Part shown: positions 24,993 through 32,503 of the stretch, one piece after another | How positions within the stretch are numbered: position 1 is the stretch's first letter | Layout: each line of letters starts with the position of its first letter | NCBI GenBank assembly: GCA_021159465.1 | Contig: JAGGRR010000015.1 | Span: 1 to 32,736, forward strand | DNA length: 32,736 nucleotides | Origin: Methanophagales archaeon | GTDB taxonomy: Archaea; Halobacteriota; Syntropharchaeia; Alkanophagales; Methanospirareceae | Direction: 5' to 3' | Notes under the pieces: generated by a model | Seen by the model: only the letters and a program-made list of their open reading frames with translations | The model's database searches: none | What the model was told of the DNA's origin: nothing | Program-made: the position numbers and the translations under genes

Positions 24993-25463
24993 ATGAAACT
25001 GAGAGATAAAGACAGATGTATTTTACGGACATTAATAGAGAACGGCAGGCTATCTTATTCCGAGGTTGGTAGGAGATGCGGGATAAGCAGGCAGGTAGCT
25101 TTTGAACGAGTACAGAAGTTGTGCTCAGAGGGTATAATTAAGGGCTTCTCCGTATGTGTGGATGCTGATAAGCTGGGATTTGAGTTTATGGCTTACGTAC
25201 TGCTGATTGTGAAGCCTGAAGAGCGACTGAGGAACGAATTGGCGGAGTTCCTGCGTCGAAGCAAGAATGTAAGGCGGATCCAACTACTATTTGGGCGCTT
25301 TGACTTCTTCCTCGAGCTCCTGTTCAGAGATAAGAAGGAGATGACGGAGTTCATAAGGCGAATGCACTCATTTGGTGCTGTTGAGAGGACAGAGACGTTC
25401 ATCGTCTACCAGACGGTGAAGGATACACCCGAAGACCCTTTCTTAGAATGCCTGGGTAAGTGA
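24993..25463 (+). CDS. Lrp/AsnC family transcriptional regulator
   Basis: A 156-residue regulator. Residues 1-50 form the winged-helix HTH-AsnC domain (KDRCILRTLIENGRLSYSEVGRRCGISRQVAFERVQKLCSEGIIKGF). Residues 65-145 form a RAM/ligand-binding domain (FMAYVLLIVKPEERL... VRRIQLLFGRFDFFLELLFRDKKEMTEFI). AATATAATAA at about 24968-24977 is a plausible TATA box 20-odd bases before the ATG, which would give a short-leader or leaderless transcript. It is the one apparently intact regulator in the island; its targets are unknown. It lies between an IS66 relic and the deleted element copy B. Confidence 0.9.
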   Translation: MKLRDKDRCILRTLIENGRLSYSEVGRRCGISRQVAFERVQKLCSEGIIKGFSVCVDADKLGFEFMAYVLLIVKPEERLRNELAEFLRRSKNVRRIQLLFGRFDFFLELLFRDKKEMTEFIRRMHSFGAVERTETFIVYQTVKDTPEDPFLECLGK

Positions 25464-25566
25464 TCAGGATCATATTTGTGCTCTTATTACAATTTCTGCA
25501 ATTCTATTCATTTCATTCCTTTGTATCGACACATCTAAAAACTTAATGGAAGAACTGAAATGAAAC

Positions 25567-25795
25567 CAGCTCTGGAAGAGCAAAGAAGACGGCAAGCAGG
25601 CTGAAAAATACCCGATGTAGAACGGTATCGCGAAGAATGCGCCTTGTTTGAAACGTTTGCATCAATATACAGTCAGAAGTGTTGAAAAAAGTGGGTGTGT
25701 CGTACCTTCCTTTTAGCTTCCTACCTCATACATCTGGCGAAAGGCATAGGGATAGGTGTAAGAGAGCTTGCTTATTGGTGACGGGAGAGTGGGTT
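25567..25795 (+). mobile_element. Internally deleted derivative of the copy-A element (copy B)
   Basis: 25567-25630 matches 21385-21445, including the shared CAAGCAGGCTGAAAATACC-type core and ATACCCGATGTAGAACGGT. 25650-25795 matches 22056-22202, including CGTTTGCATCAATATACAG and the stretch ending in GCTTATTGGTGA. The 600-odd bp between them in copy A are absent. The result is a short, non-coding element that keeps both ends, the shape of a MITE. The leading residues (MKPALEEQRRRQAG) still read as transposase N-terminal codons. Flanks 25464-25566 hold nothing else I recognise. Confidence 0.75.
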
Positions 25796-25805
25796 ACTAT
25801 TTATT

Positions 25806-25819
25806 TAGGGTATACCCTA
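25806..25819. promoter_or_regulatory. 14-bp perfect palindrome upstream of the STT3-like gene
   Basis: TAGGGTATACCCTA is its own reverse complement and lies about 42 bp before ATG 25861. Its position fits an operator, or a palindrome around the TATA element of that gene. It lies just outside the end of element copy B. No second copy was noticed in the window. Confidence 0.45.
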
Positions 25820-25860
25820 TGGTTTAACTATCCAAAGCAGATAAATTGAGAATAGAAAAA

Positions 25861-26520
25861 ATGAAACGAAAAATCGTTATAGGTGTTGCGGCTGTAGCTG
25901 TAGCGATAATGGCAATTGCAATAACAGGGATGTGGTTGGATTTCTGTAACCTGGAGGCTGTAAAGTGGCATATTGGAGGACCAAAGGGCGAAGAAGGCTA
26001 TGAATGGCTGACTAATAACACCGAAGGTAATGCAACCGTTCTGGCATGGTGGGACTATGCAGACGGCATACAAGCGATCAGTCACAGGAAAGTAGTAATA
26101 AAAGAAGCTTCTGAGAATATTAAAGAGACTATTGCTCCTTATAATTCCCCTGGGCGACCATGGAGGAAAATTGAATATGAGCTATGGTATCCTTTTGAGT
26201 CAGAGGATAAGGTCAGGGACGTTGCCAACTTCTTTATTGCTGAAAATTCCAATGAGTCCATGAGAATTGCGAGAAAGTACGGAGCTGATTATGCGCTTGT
26301 GGTCTATCCTGATGATATATGGAAATTCCCTTGTATAGTCTTGGCTTCTGGAAACGAGCCCGACGATTACATCACCGGAAATCTCACCATCGAGAGTATA
26401 GAAAGAAGAGAAGTAGTAAAGAGAGAAACAGTCGGGTTGAAAATGATTTACGGCGACAATGTTGAAGGATTTGAGAAAGTGTTCGATAATGAGAAAATGA
26501 GAATCTACAAGTTAAAATAA
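25861..26520 (+). CDS. Single-span protein with STT3/AglB-like C-terminal domain
   Basis: A 219-residue protein. Residues 5-25 form a hydrophobic anchor (IVIGVAAVAVAIMAIAITGMW), leaving the rest outside the cell. Residues 45-75 read EGYEWLTNNTEGNATVLAWWDYADGI, the WWDYG-type motif of the soluble domain of oligosaccharyltransferases (AglB/STT3) in the form WWDYA. RKVVIKEAS and ARKYGADYALVVYPDD follow as in that domain. The 11-13 membrane segments of a real AglB are missing, so it is not a complete transferase. It may be a detached accessory domain or a relic. I start at ATG 25861, since the open frame at TTG 25846 adds only five residues. Confidence 0.6.
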   Translation: MKRKIVIGVAAVAVAIMAIAITGMWLDFCNLEAVKWHIGGPKGEEGYEWLTNNTEGNATVLAWWDYADGIQAISHRKVVIKEASENIKETIAPYNSPGRPWRKIEYELWYPFESEDKVRDVANFFIAENSNESMRIARKYGADYALVVYPDDIWKFPCIVLASGNEPDDYITGNLTIESIERREVVKRETVGLKMIYGDNVEGFEKVFDNEKMRIYKLK

Positions 26521-26686
26521 AAAGAACGAAAAAGACAAGCGCAAGCAACACACAAGGGAAGGGATACCTCGAATTCCAATCCGGGGTGGTGCGGATGTGG
26601 CTTTATAGTTTTATATTATGGGAGAATAGACAATCATTGATGGGAATACAGTTTAATGAGCTTTTAGCTTTGTGGTAAACTTTCAA

Positions 26687-26738
26687 CTTTATATATTTAT
26701 AGATCCTCAGTGAAAGATAGAATAAGGAGTATGGAGGT
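26687..26738 (+). promoter_or_regulatory. Promoter and ribosome-binding site of htpX
   Basis: CTTTATATATTTA at 26687-26699 is a good archaeal TATA box, and GGAGGT at 26733-26738 is a strong Shine-Dalgarno 9 bases before ATG 26748. The spacing predicts a short 5' leader of roughly 20-30 nt. Confidence 0.65.
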
Positions 26739-26747
26739 AAGAGAGCT

Positions 26748-27662
26748 ATGAAGAGAAAGGAGAAGGCATGGTACGGGAAGGATATGGGATTGGCAGTGAG
26801 GATGGTACTAACCACGGGCTTATTGATGCTCGTCTATCTTGCGTTTATTACAATTTTATCACGGTTTGTGGAGTTCTTTCCTCTGCTGGTAATCGCTGCG
26901 ATATTCCTCTTTGCTCAGTATTACTTCGCTGATAGGCTCGTTCTCTGGAGCACTGGAGCGAAGATAGTATCGAGGGAGGAGAGACCGGAATTACATACGA
27001 TGATAGAGCGGTTATGTAACATAGCAAATTTACCGAAGCCCCGTGTCGCGGTCATTGATACGCCGATACCCAATGCTTTTGCTACCGGCAGGAGTCAGAA
27101 GAAAGCGGTCGTCGCAGTCACAACAGGGCTGTTGAGTAGATTAAACAATGAGGAGCTGGAGGGCGTACTGGGGCATGAGCTCACCCATGTTAAGAACCGT
27201 GATGTGCTCGTGATAACAGTTGCAAGCTTCTTATCCACCGTAGCATGGTTTGTAATGCGGTTCTCCTTTTACTCCTCTCTCTTTCGCACTGGTGGTAGGG
27301 ACAGAAACGTAGGTGCTACTGTTATCATATTCCTCATCTCTCTGCTCGTATGGCTCATCAGTTTCCTGTTGATAAGAGCGCTCTCACGGTATCGTGAGTT
27401 CGCGGCGGACAGAGGTTCGGCAATCATCACGGGTAATCCTTCTGCTCTGATTTCCGCGTTATTAAAGATAAGCGGGCAGATGAAGCGTGTTCCATCAGAG
27501 GATCTGCGCAGGGTGGAAGGCATGAATGCGTTCTTCATCATACCAGCTATATCAGGGGATACACTCATGAGCCTGTTCTCAACGCATCCGCCACTTGAGA
27601 AGAGGATTGAGCGATTGAGCGCACTGGAACGTGCGATGGAAGGCTTCCATGAAATTTATTGA
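26748..27662 (+). CDS. htpX: HtpX-type membrane zinc metalloprotease (M48)
   Basis: A 304-residue protease of the HtpX family that degrades misfolded membrane proteins. Two N-terminal spans (VLTTGLLMLVYLAFITIL and FFPLLVIAAIFLFAQYYF) precede the catalytic motif GHELTHVKNRDV (H143-E144-x-x-H147). Two further hydrophobic segments (VLVITVASFLSTVAWFVM and TVIIFLISLLVWLISFLLI) and the third zinc ligand in SRYREFAADRGSA follow, with a closing FSTHPPLEKRIERL. All catalytic residues are present. Its last 14 bp overlap pspAB, so the two are translationally coupled. Together with PspAB this looks like an envelope-stress pair. Confidence 0.95.
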   Translation: MKRKEKAWYGKDMGLAVRMVLTTGLLMLVYLAFITILSRFVEFFPLLVIAAIFLFAQYYFADRLVLWSTGAKIVSREERPELHTMIERLCNIANLPKPRVAVIDTPIPNAFATGRSQKKAVVAVTTGLLSRLNNEELEGVLGHELTHVKNRDVLVITVASFLSTVAWFVMRFSFYSSLFRTGGRDRNVGATVIIFLISLLVWLISFLLIRALSRYREFAADRGSAIITGNPSALISALLKISGQMKRVPSEDLRRVEGMNAFFIIPAISGDTLMSLFSTHPPLEKRIERLSALERAMEGFHEIY

Positions 27663-28227
27663 TGCCTTACTGGGGCGAGTAAGACCAGCGGCGTCGAAGA
27701 CCGAAGCACTATTCAGTATCACTACAGCATACACCACGCTGGAGACGAAGCTGGATATCTTTCATGCCGATGTAGCAGGTATATGCTTCAAGATAATACC
27801 CTCTACAACTTTTGAACGATTGAGAGCTGACCTGGACGAGCTATTGACACTCGCGAAGCGTGAAACGGCGACGGAATATAAGATGGTGAAGGATTCTTTT
27901 GGTTATCTATGGATAGTGCTCAGGGACAAGGATTTTGAGGATATAGTCACCACCATGCATCTAATCTCCAATACACTGATTGAGAATGGGTTTGGGGAAG
28001 AGCTATTGAGCTCGGTATTCAAATTTAAGAAGCGGGATAAAGTCATATACATAATATACAACTATAAGAGTGGCAATTTTTACCCCTTTATACCTATAAC
28101 CATACCCGGAGATGGCAGGCAGAGGGACGAGCAGTACGAGTTAAAGCTGGGTACATTGCTGCGTAATGAGCTACCTGTAGAGCGTGATATAGAGAAGTGG
28201 TACCCGATGTGGGATATTCCGTTGTAG
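27649..28227 (+). CDS. pspAB: PspA-associated protein PspAB
   Basis: A 192-residue protein matching the archaeal PspAB family: MKFIDALLGRVRPAASKTEALFSITTAYTTL, IIPSTTFERLRADLDELL and the closing KLGTLLRNELPVERDIEKWYPMWDIPL. Members occur beside PspA- or HtpX-type genes and are thought to belong to the membrane-stress response. Here it overlaps htpX by 14 bp, and no PspA gene is in the window. I begin at ATG 27649 rather than the in-frame 27631 because MKFID is the family's start. The protein has no membrane span. Confidence 0.8.
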   Translation: MKFIDALLGRVRPAASKTEALFSITTAYTTLETKLDIFHADVAGICFKIIPSTTFERLRADLDELLTLAKRETATEYKMVKDSFGYLWIVLRDKDFEDIVTTMHLISNTLIENGFGEELLSSVFKFKKRDKVIYIIYNYKSGNFYPFIPITIPGDGRQRDEQYELKLGTLLRNELPVERDIEKWYPMWDIPL

Positions 28228-28258
28228 CGAAGTAGCGAAGTAGCGCAGTAGCGTAGCC
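28226..28258. repeat. Tandem 8-bp repeat AGTAGCGA-like
   Basis: Four near-identical units (GTAGCGAA, GTAGCGAA, GTAGCGCA, GTAGCGTA) begin inside the stop codon of pspAB and fill most of the gap to dinB. Confidence 0.85.
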
Positions 28259-28284
28259 ATAGCATTTGCTTTTTTCATAAGGCG

Positions 28285-29379
28285 ATGAGAGTGATACTGC
28301 ATGTAGATATGGACAGTTTCTTCTCTGCTATCGAAGTGAGAGAACACCCGGAGTTGAAAGGGCTGCCGGTGGTTGTTGGTGGTGTTTTCGATACGGGTAA
28401 GATAAGGGGTGTTGTGAGTACATGCTCGTACGAAGCACGTAAATATGGTATCCATTCTGCAATGTCATTATCAAGAGCATATAAACTCTGCCCGGATGCG
28501 AAGTTCCTGCCCGTGAACATGAGATTATACAAGCGTGTCTCCGCAGCGATAATGGCTATCCTGCATACTCAAGCCGATAAAATGGAGCAGGTGAGTATAG
28601 ATGAGGCATACCTCGATATCAGTTCAAGGGTACGTGACTGGGCTGAGGCTCGAGCTTATGCGGAGCGGATAAAGGCTGAGATATGGGCTAAGGAGAGATT
28701 GACATGCTCAATTGGTGTGGCACCGAACAAAACGATAGCCAAGATAGCCTCGAATTTTGTGAAGCCAGACGGTCTGACGGTGGTAGAAGAGCGTGCTGCG
28801 AAGGTGTTCTTAGCTCCTTTACCCGTGAAGAGCATCCCTGGTGTAGGACCGAAGACGGAGAATATACTCAAACAAATGGGCATCTTCAAGATAGGGCAGC
28901 TTGCCAATACCAATGTCCAATTACTAGTAGCTCGTCTGGGTAAATATGGCGAACGAATCCATTTAATTGCAAATGGGATAGATGAAAGCGATGTGGAAAC
29001 AGCTTGTGAGCGCAAATCGCTGAGCAGGGAGAGGACGTTCACAGAGGACACAGATGATATAGCGATAGTGGAGAAATGTGTGGAGGAATTGGCGTATGAG
29101 GTCCATAAAGCGCTGGAAACAGAAGGTTTTGTATTCAAGACGGTTGGTATAAAAGTGAAATATGCGGATTTCACAGTGATAACGAGGGCAAAGACATTGA
29201 GGGCATTCCATTCCGACCTGGAGACTCTCAAGCGGATAGCAAAAGAACTGATGATGGGCGTGAATGCGAAGGGAAAAGAGAAGAAAATAAGATTGGTTGG
29301 TGTTCGCGTCTCAAAATTGTCGTTGCTGGACTATCGGCAGAGGCGATTGTTCTTATTCAGTCCACCTTCGGCATATTAG
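28285..29379 (+). CDS. dinB: DNA polymerase IV (Y family)
   Basis: A 364-residue translesion polymerase. [11 protein letters not shown] (metal Asp pair 8 and 10), [36 protein letters not shown] (catalytic Asp-Glu) and [23 protein letters not shown] are present. So are the helix-hairpin-helix [16 protein letters not shown] and the little-finger domain ([33 protein letters not shown]). All catalytic motifs look intact. The C terminus ends [12 protein letters not shown], without a PCNA-box I can be sure of. Its last 23 bp overlap the 3' end of the convergent trpB2. Confidence 0.96.
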   Translation: MRVILHVDMDSFFSAIEVREHPELKGLPVVVGGVFDTGKIRGVVSTCSYEARKYGIHSAMSLSRAYKLCPDAKFLPVNMRLYKRVSAAIMAILHTQADKMEQVSIDEAYLDISSRVRDWAEARAYAERIKAEIWAKERLTCSIGVAPNKTIAKIASNFVKPDGLTVVEERAAKVFLAPLPVKSIPGVGPKTENILKQMGIFKIGQLANTNVQLLVARLGKYGERIHLIANGIDESDVETACERKSLSRERTFTEDTDDIAIVEKCVEELAYEVHKALETEGFVFKTVGIKVKYADFTVITRAKTLRAFHSDLETLKRIAKELMMGVNAKGKEKKIRLVGVRVSKLSLLDYRQRRLFLFSPPSAY

Positions 29380-30715
29380 CCAGTGCCTGCTTCACCAATT
29401 CCGCGGGATATTCGTAATCCACAAGCTTTCCATTCAGGAAGACTTCGTACGCACCTAAGTCGAAATGCCCATGACCACTGTTATTGAAGAATATCACCTC
29501 TTCTTTTCCTTCCTCCTTGCATCTCAGCGCTTCATCTATAACCGCCTTCACATCATGTGCAGCCTCTGGTGCTATGAGAAAGCCCTCCGTCTCCGCGAAT
29601 AGCTTCGCCGCCTCGAATATCTCTGTCTGATGGTATGCCACTGCATCTATCCAGCCGTCATTCACCAGTTTGCTGAGCAGAGGTGCATCACCGTGATATC
29701 TCAGTCCGCCTGCATGAATCGGTGGTGGTACGAACGTGTGTCCCAGGGTGAACATCTTAAGTAAAGGAGTCATCCCTGCGCAATCGCCGAAATCGTATAG
29801 ATACAGCCCTTTTGTCAGTGTCGGGCATGCCATTGGCTCACATGCTACAATCCGCAGGTCGGGTTTATCGCCCCTCAGCTTATCGGCAACGAACGGGAAA
29901 CAGGAGCCACAGAAGTTGCTGCCTCCACCCACGCATCCAAATATGACATCGGGGTATTCATCTATCTGCTCAAATGCCTGTTTCGCCTCCAATCCTATCA
30001 CCGTCTGGTGCAGCAGGACGTGATTGAGAACAGAGCCGAGCGCATAATGCGCATTATCATGTCCGGCAGCATCTTCCACCGCTTCAGAGATTGCAATTCC
30101 CAGGCTACCTGAGGTGTCAGGATCATTCTGCAGATACTGCTGCCCAAATTTGGTATTCGTGCTTGGACTTCGATATACCTCGGCATTCCAGATATCCATC
30201 ATTACGCGCCTGTACGGCTTCTGGTCATAACTCGCAGCAACCATGTAGACTGTACAACGAAGTCCGAAGAGCATGCAGCCGAAGGCAAGGGCAGAGCCCC
30301 ACTGTCCTGCACCTGTCTCTGTTGTTATACGTTCCGTACCCTCCTTCATATTGTAGTATGCCTGTGCGACCGCGGTATTGGGCTTGTGACTCCCAGGTGG
30401 ACTAACTCCTTCCCACTTGTAATAGATACGGGCAGGGGTCTTCAACTTTTTTTCTAACCGGATAGCTCTATACAGCGGTGTGGGTCGCCATAGCCGATAA
30501 ACCTCCCTCACTTCCTCTGGTATTGGAATCCACCGCTCTGTACTCGCCTCCTGCCTTATCAATTCCATAGGGAATATTGGTGCTAACTCCTCGGGCTTTA
30601 TTGGCTCCTTCGTCACCGGGTTTTTCGGTGGGTCCAGAGGTGAAGGTAGGTCTGCCTGTATATTGTACCATGCTCGCGGTATATCCTCCTCACTCAGTAA
30701 TATCTTCTCGTCCAT
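29357..30715 (-). CDS. trpB2: Tryptophan synthase beta chain-like, TrpB2 type
   Basis: A 452-residue PLP enzyme, longer than TrpB1 (~400). [14 protein letters not shown] carries the PLP lysine (K111). [13 protein letters not shown], the glycine-rich [10 protein letters not shown] phosphate loop and [25 protein letters not shown] follow. The N-terminal [27 protein letters not shown] is the TrpB2 form. It makes tryptophan from indole and serine. TrpB2 enzymes often act without a TrpA partner, and no trpA is nearby. It converges on dinB with a 23-bp overlap, and its promoter must lie in the AT-rich region after 30716. Confidence 0.95.
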   Translation of the reverse strand: MDEKILLSEEDIPRAWYNIQADLPSPLDPPKNPVTKEPIKPEELAPIFPMELIRQEASTERWIPIPEEVREVYRLWRPTPLYRAIRLEKKLKTPARIYYKWEGVSPPGSHKPNTAVAQAYYNMKEGTERITTETGAGQWGSALAFGCMLFGLRCTVYMVAASYDQKPYRRVMMDIWNAEVYRSPSTNTKFGQQYLQNDPDTSGSLGIAISEAVEDAAGHDNAHYALGSVLNHVLLHQTVIGLEAKQAFEQIDEYPDVIFGCVGGGSNFCGSCFPFVADKLRGDKPDLRIVACEPMACPTLTKGLYLYDFGDCAGMTPLLKMFTLGHTFVPPPIHAGGLRYHGDAPLLSKLVNDGWIDAVAYHQTEIFEAAKLFAETEGFLIAPEAAHDVKAVIDEALRCKEEGKEEVIFFNNSGHGHFDLGAYEVFLNGKLVDYEYPAELVKQALANMPKVD

Positions 30716-30956
30716 TTCTCACTTACCTCGTTTCTCACTTTATCTCTTTTAATAAATTAATGTAATCATTTTCCATCATCACCATCACCATAGCTTTATG
30801 GCAGGTATCCAGTCATAATAACCCTAACCCCTTCCGTTAGCGTCAATGAATTTATCGCAAGTAATTGTTCCTCCGGTTGCTTTGTCATATCATATGCAGT
30901 CCATGAATTATATGATTATGACCTTGCAACAGCATGAGATAAGCACAGGGGCAGTA

Positions 30957-30980
30957 GTCATATAATCTATATTATACGAC
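30957..30980. repeat. Inverted repeat GTCATATAAT-CTAT-ATTATACGAC
   Basis: Two 10-bp arms with one mismatch flank a 4-base loop. The arm sequence is the complement of the ATTATATGAC that ends each of the direct repeats at 31029 and 31063. Confidence 0.6.
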
Positions 30981-31028
30981 ATAAGCCACGAAAAGCTTTA
31001 AAATCGTATATCAAAACCCTCAGAACGG

Positions 31029-31083
31029 GGTTTTGGGATTATATGACATTTCATTTCGTTGTGGTTTTGGGATTATATGACAT
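31029..31083. repeat. Two 21-bp direct repeats, period 34
   Basis: GGTTTTGGGATTATATGACA followed by T occurs at 31029-31049 and again, identical, at 31063-31083. The sequence between the copies is 13 bp. Only two copies exist, so it is not a CRISPR array. Confidence 0.8.
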
Positions 31084-31098
31084 ATAGAACACCTCTAA

Positions 31099-31178
31099 AT
31101 TTGAGCTATAATCTATTTTTTCAATGTCACTTGAGTAATTATATTCATAACGGCAATATATTTCGTTATAGCTCAAAT
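31099..31178. repeat. 80-bp element bounded by 13-bp perfect inverted repeats
   Basis: ATTTGAGCTATAA (31099-31111) and TTATAGCTCAAAT (31166-31178) are exact reverse complements, 54 bp apart, with AT-rich, non-coding sequence inside. The shape is that of a very small MITE. A transcription-terminator role is unlikely given the long loop. Confidence 0.6.
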
Positions 31179-31224
31179 ATGAAGATGGTCTAATTCGGGA
31201 CATAAATAAATAACCCAATAACCC

Positions 31225-32400
31225 TCAGGTGCTTAATACGCCCATCACATCATCACCTGCTATAGCCAGTATACGCCTCTTCAGCTCCTTTATCTGATGT
31301 TTAACGTCATCTCCAAGTTCTAACTCCTCACACCCGCTGAAGATCTCTTTTTTTATCCGCTCTCCTATTATATCATCACGCTCTGGCTTCAGTCTTACTA
31401 CCATAGAGCCTGATGGCAGGAATTTCGCATACTGCTCCAGAGTACCATCGCCTATACCCGCTATCAGTCCATCTGCATCGCCATCCGTGATACCTATTAG
31501 AGGGACACCAAATCTCTTCAATATGTCAGCAGCAATGCTCGTCGTGTCATCGCCTATGGTAACTGCTACACCCAGGTTCAACGTCTCTATCTTCGGAAAT
31601 AAGTGCTCTACGGTGTAGAATAGACAGGCTACTTTTCTCCCTCCTTCGCGCATGCGTCCCTTACCGACAAATTTCGGCATAGTTCTCCTGATTATACGCG
31701 CTGACTTTATCATCGCATCCCTCAGACTCAGCGGTGGTAACTTCTCAAGGTTATGTTCTATCAATCGTCCACCAAAAACATCCACAATTCTACCATCACG
31801 TGCTACCAGAGTGATACTACCGTCACATGAAGTTGTACCTATAACAACACCATTTACAAATATCTTCTCTCCCGCATGCACACCCCTTATCTCCCTGTAC
31901 TCGAAATCAGACTCTCTTTTACATCTTAATTTAGGTTTATACGGCTCTCGCTCCTTAAACTCAGCAAAGATCGCTCTTATAGTACTGTATAGTTCCTCAT
32001 CACCCTGCTTCAATATCCATGGGATGATGAGCCGGCTGTAATATTCCAGTTGAATGAATGAAGGCTTATCCTTCGCTCCTCCATCTCCATAATAATTCCT
32101 CAATATCCCCTCACCGAGTAATAACCCGCTCTCTTCTGTCTTACCTCGATTCACCAGTATAACAAATTCTATCCCTCGTCTCATAAAATCTTCTATAACT
32201 TCTGATGGTCGCATATCCTTGCTTATATCTATCTCATCCTGCATATCAGCGTCAATAACCGCAGTTTTACCGGTTATACCACCAAGAGCCGCTTTAATCT
32301 CTATTCCCGCGTCCTTCAACCGCTCTATCGCTTCCCTCGCCTCACCCTCATCTATTACCTCCGGTCCGTGGATTAATAATCCTACTCCTGCCATGACCAT
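31225..32400 (-). CDS. DUF2117 family protein
   Basis: A 391-residue protein I recognise as DUF2117, found mainly in methanogen-related archaea and of unknown function. The N-terminal domain (residues 1-150) begins VGLLIHGPEVIDEGEA and contains KAALGGITGKTAVIDA. The middle (about 185-260) has VFVNGVVIGTTSCDGSITLVARDGRIVDVFGG-like beta structure. The C-terminal domain has LNLGVAVTIGDDTTSIAADIL and GVPLIGITDGDADGLI, which looks like a nucleotide- or metal-binding fold with acidic clusters. It starts at ATG 32400 (a second in-frame ATG two codons on is possible), preceded by a long AT-only stretch. Confidence 0.85.
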   Translation of the reverse strand: MVMAGVGLLIHGPEVIDEGEAREAIERLKDAGIEIKAALGGITGKTAVIDADMQDEIDISKDMRPSEVIEDFMRRGIEFVILVNRGKTEESGLLLGEGILRNYYGDGGAKDKPSFIQLEYYSRLIIPWILKQGDEELYSTIRAIFAEFKEREPYKPKLRCKRESDFEYREIRGVHAGEKIFVNGVVIGTTSCDGSITLVARDGRIVDVFGGRLIEHNLEKLPPLSLRDAMIKSARIIRRTMPKFVGKGRMREGGRKVACLFYTVEHLFPKIETLNLGVAVTIGDDTTSIAADILKRFGVPLIGITDGDADGLIAGIGDGTLEQYAKFLPSGSMVVRLKPERDDIIGERIKKEIFSGCEELELGDDVKHQIKELKRRILAIAGDDVMGVLST

Positions 32401-32503
32401 GATATAATATATAATATGTCTAATGTCTAAATTTAACTTAACTTTGTCACATTTAATAAACTTTATGTAAACAGCACTTCTACTGAAAAGTATGCACTTT
32501 TAA

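Larger units (their letters stand above)
30716..31224. other. Gene-free region with several repeats
   Basis: No credible ORF is present. The part next to trpB2 (30720-30770) is AT-rich and probably holds its promoter. A CAT/CACCAT microsatellite lies at 30774-30792. From 30880 on, the motif ATTATATGAC or its complement recurs (see the separate entries). Promoters for both neighbours are not needed here, since the DUF2117 gene ends in this region. Confidence 0.8.

Noticed and set aside
31029-31083. Possible CRISPR repeats
   Set aside because: Only two repeat copies with a 13-bp spacer, no cas genes and no further units.
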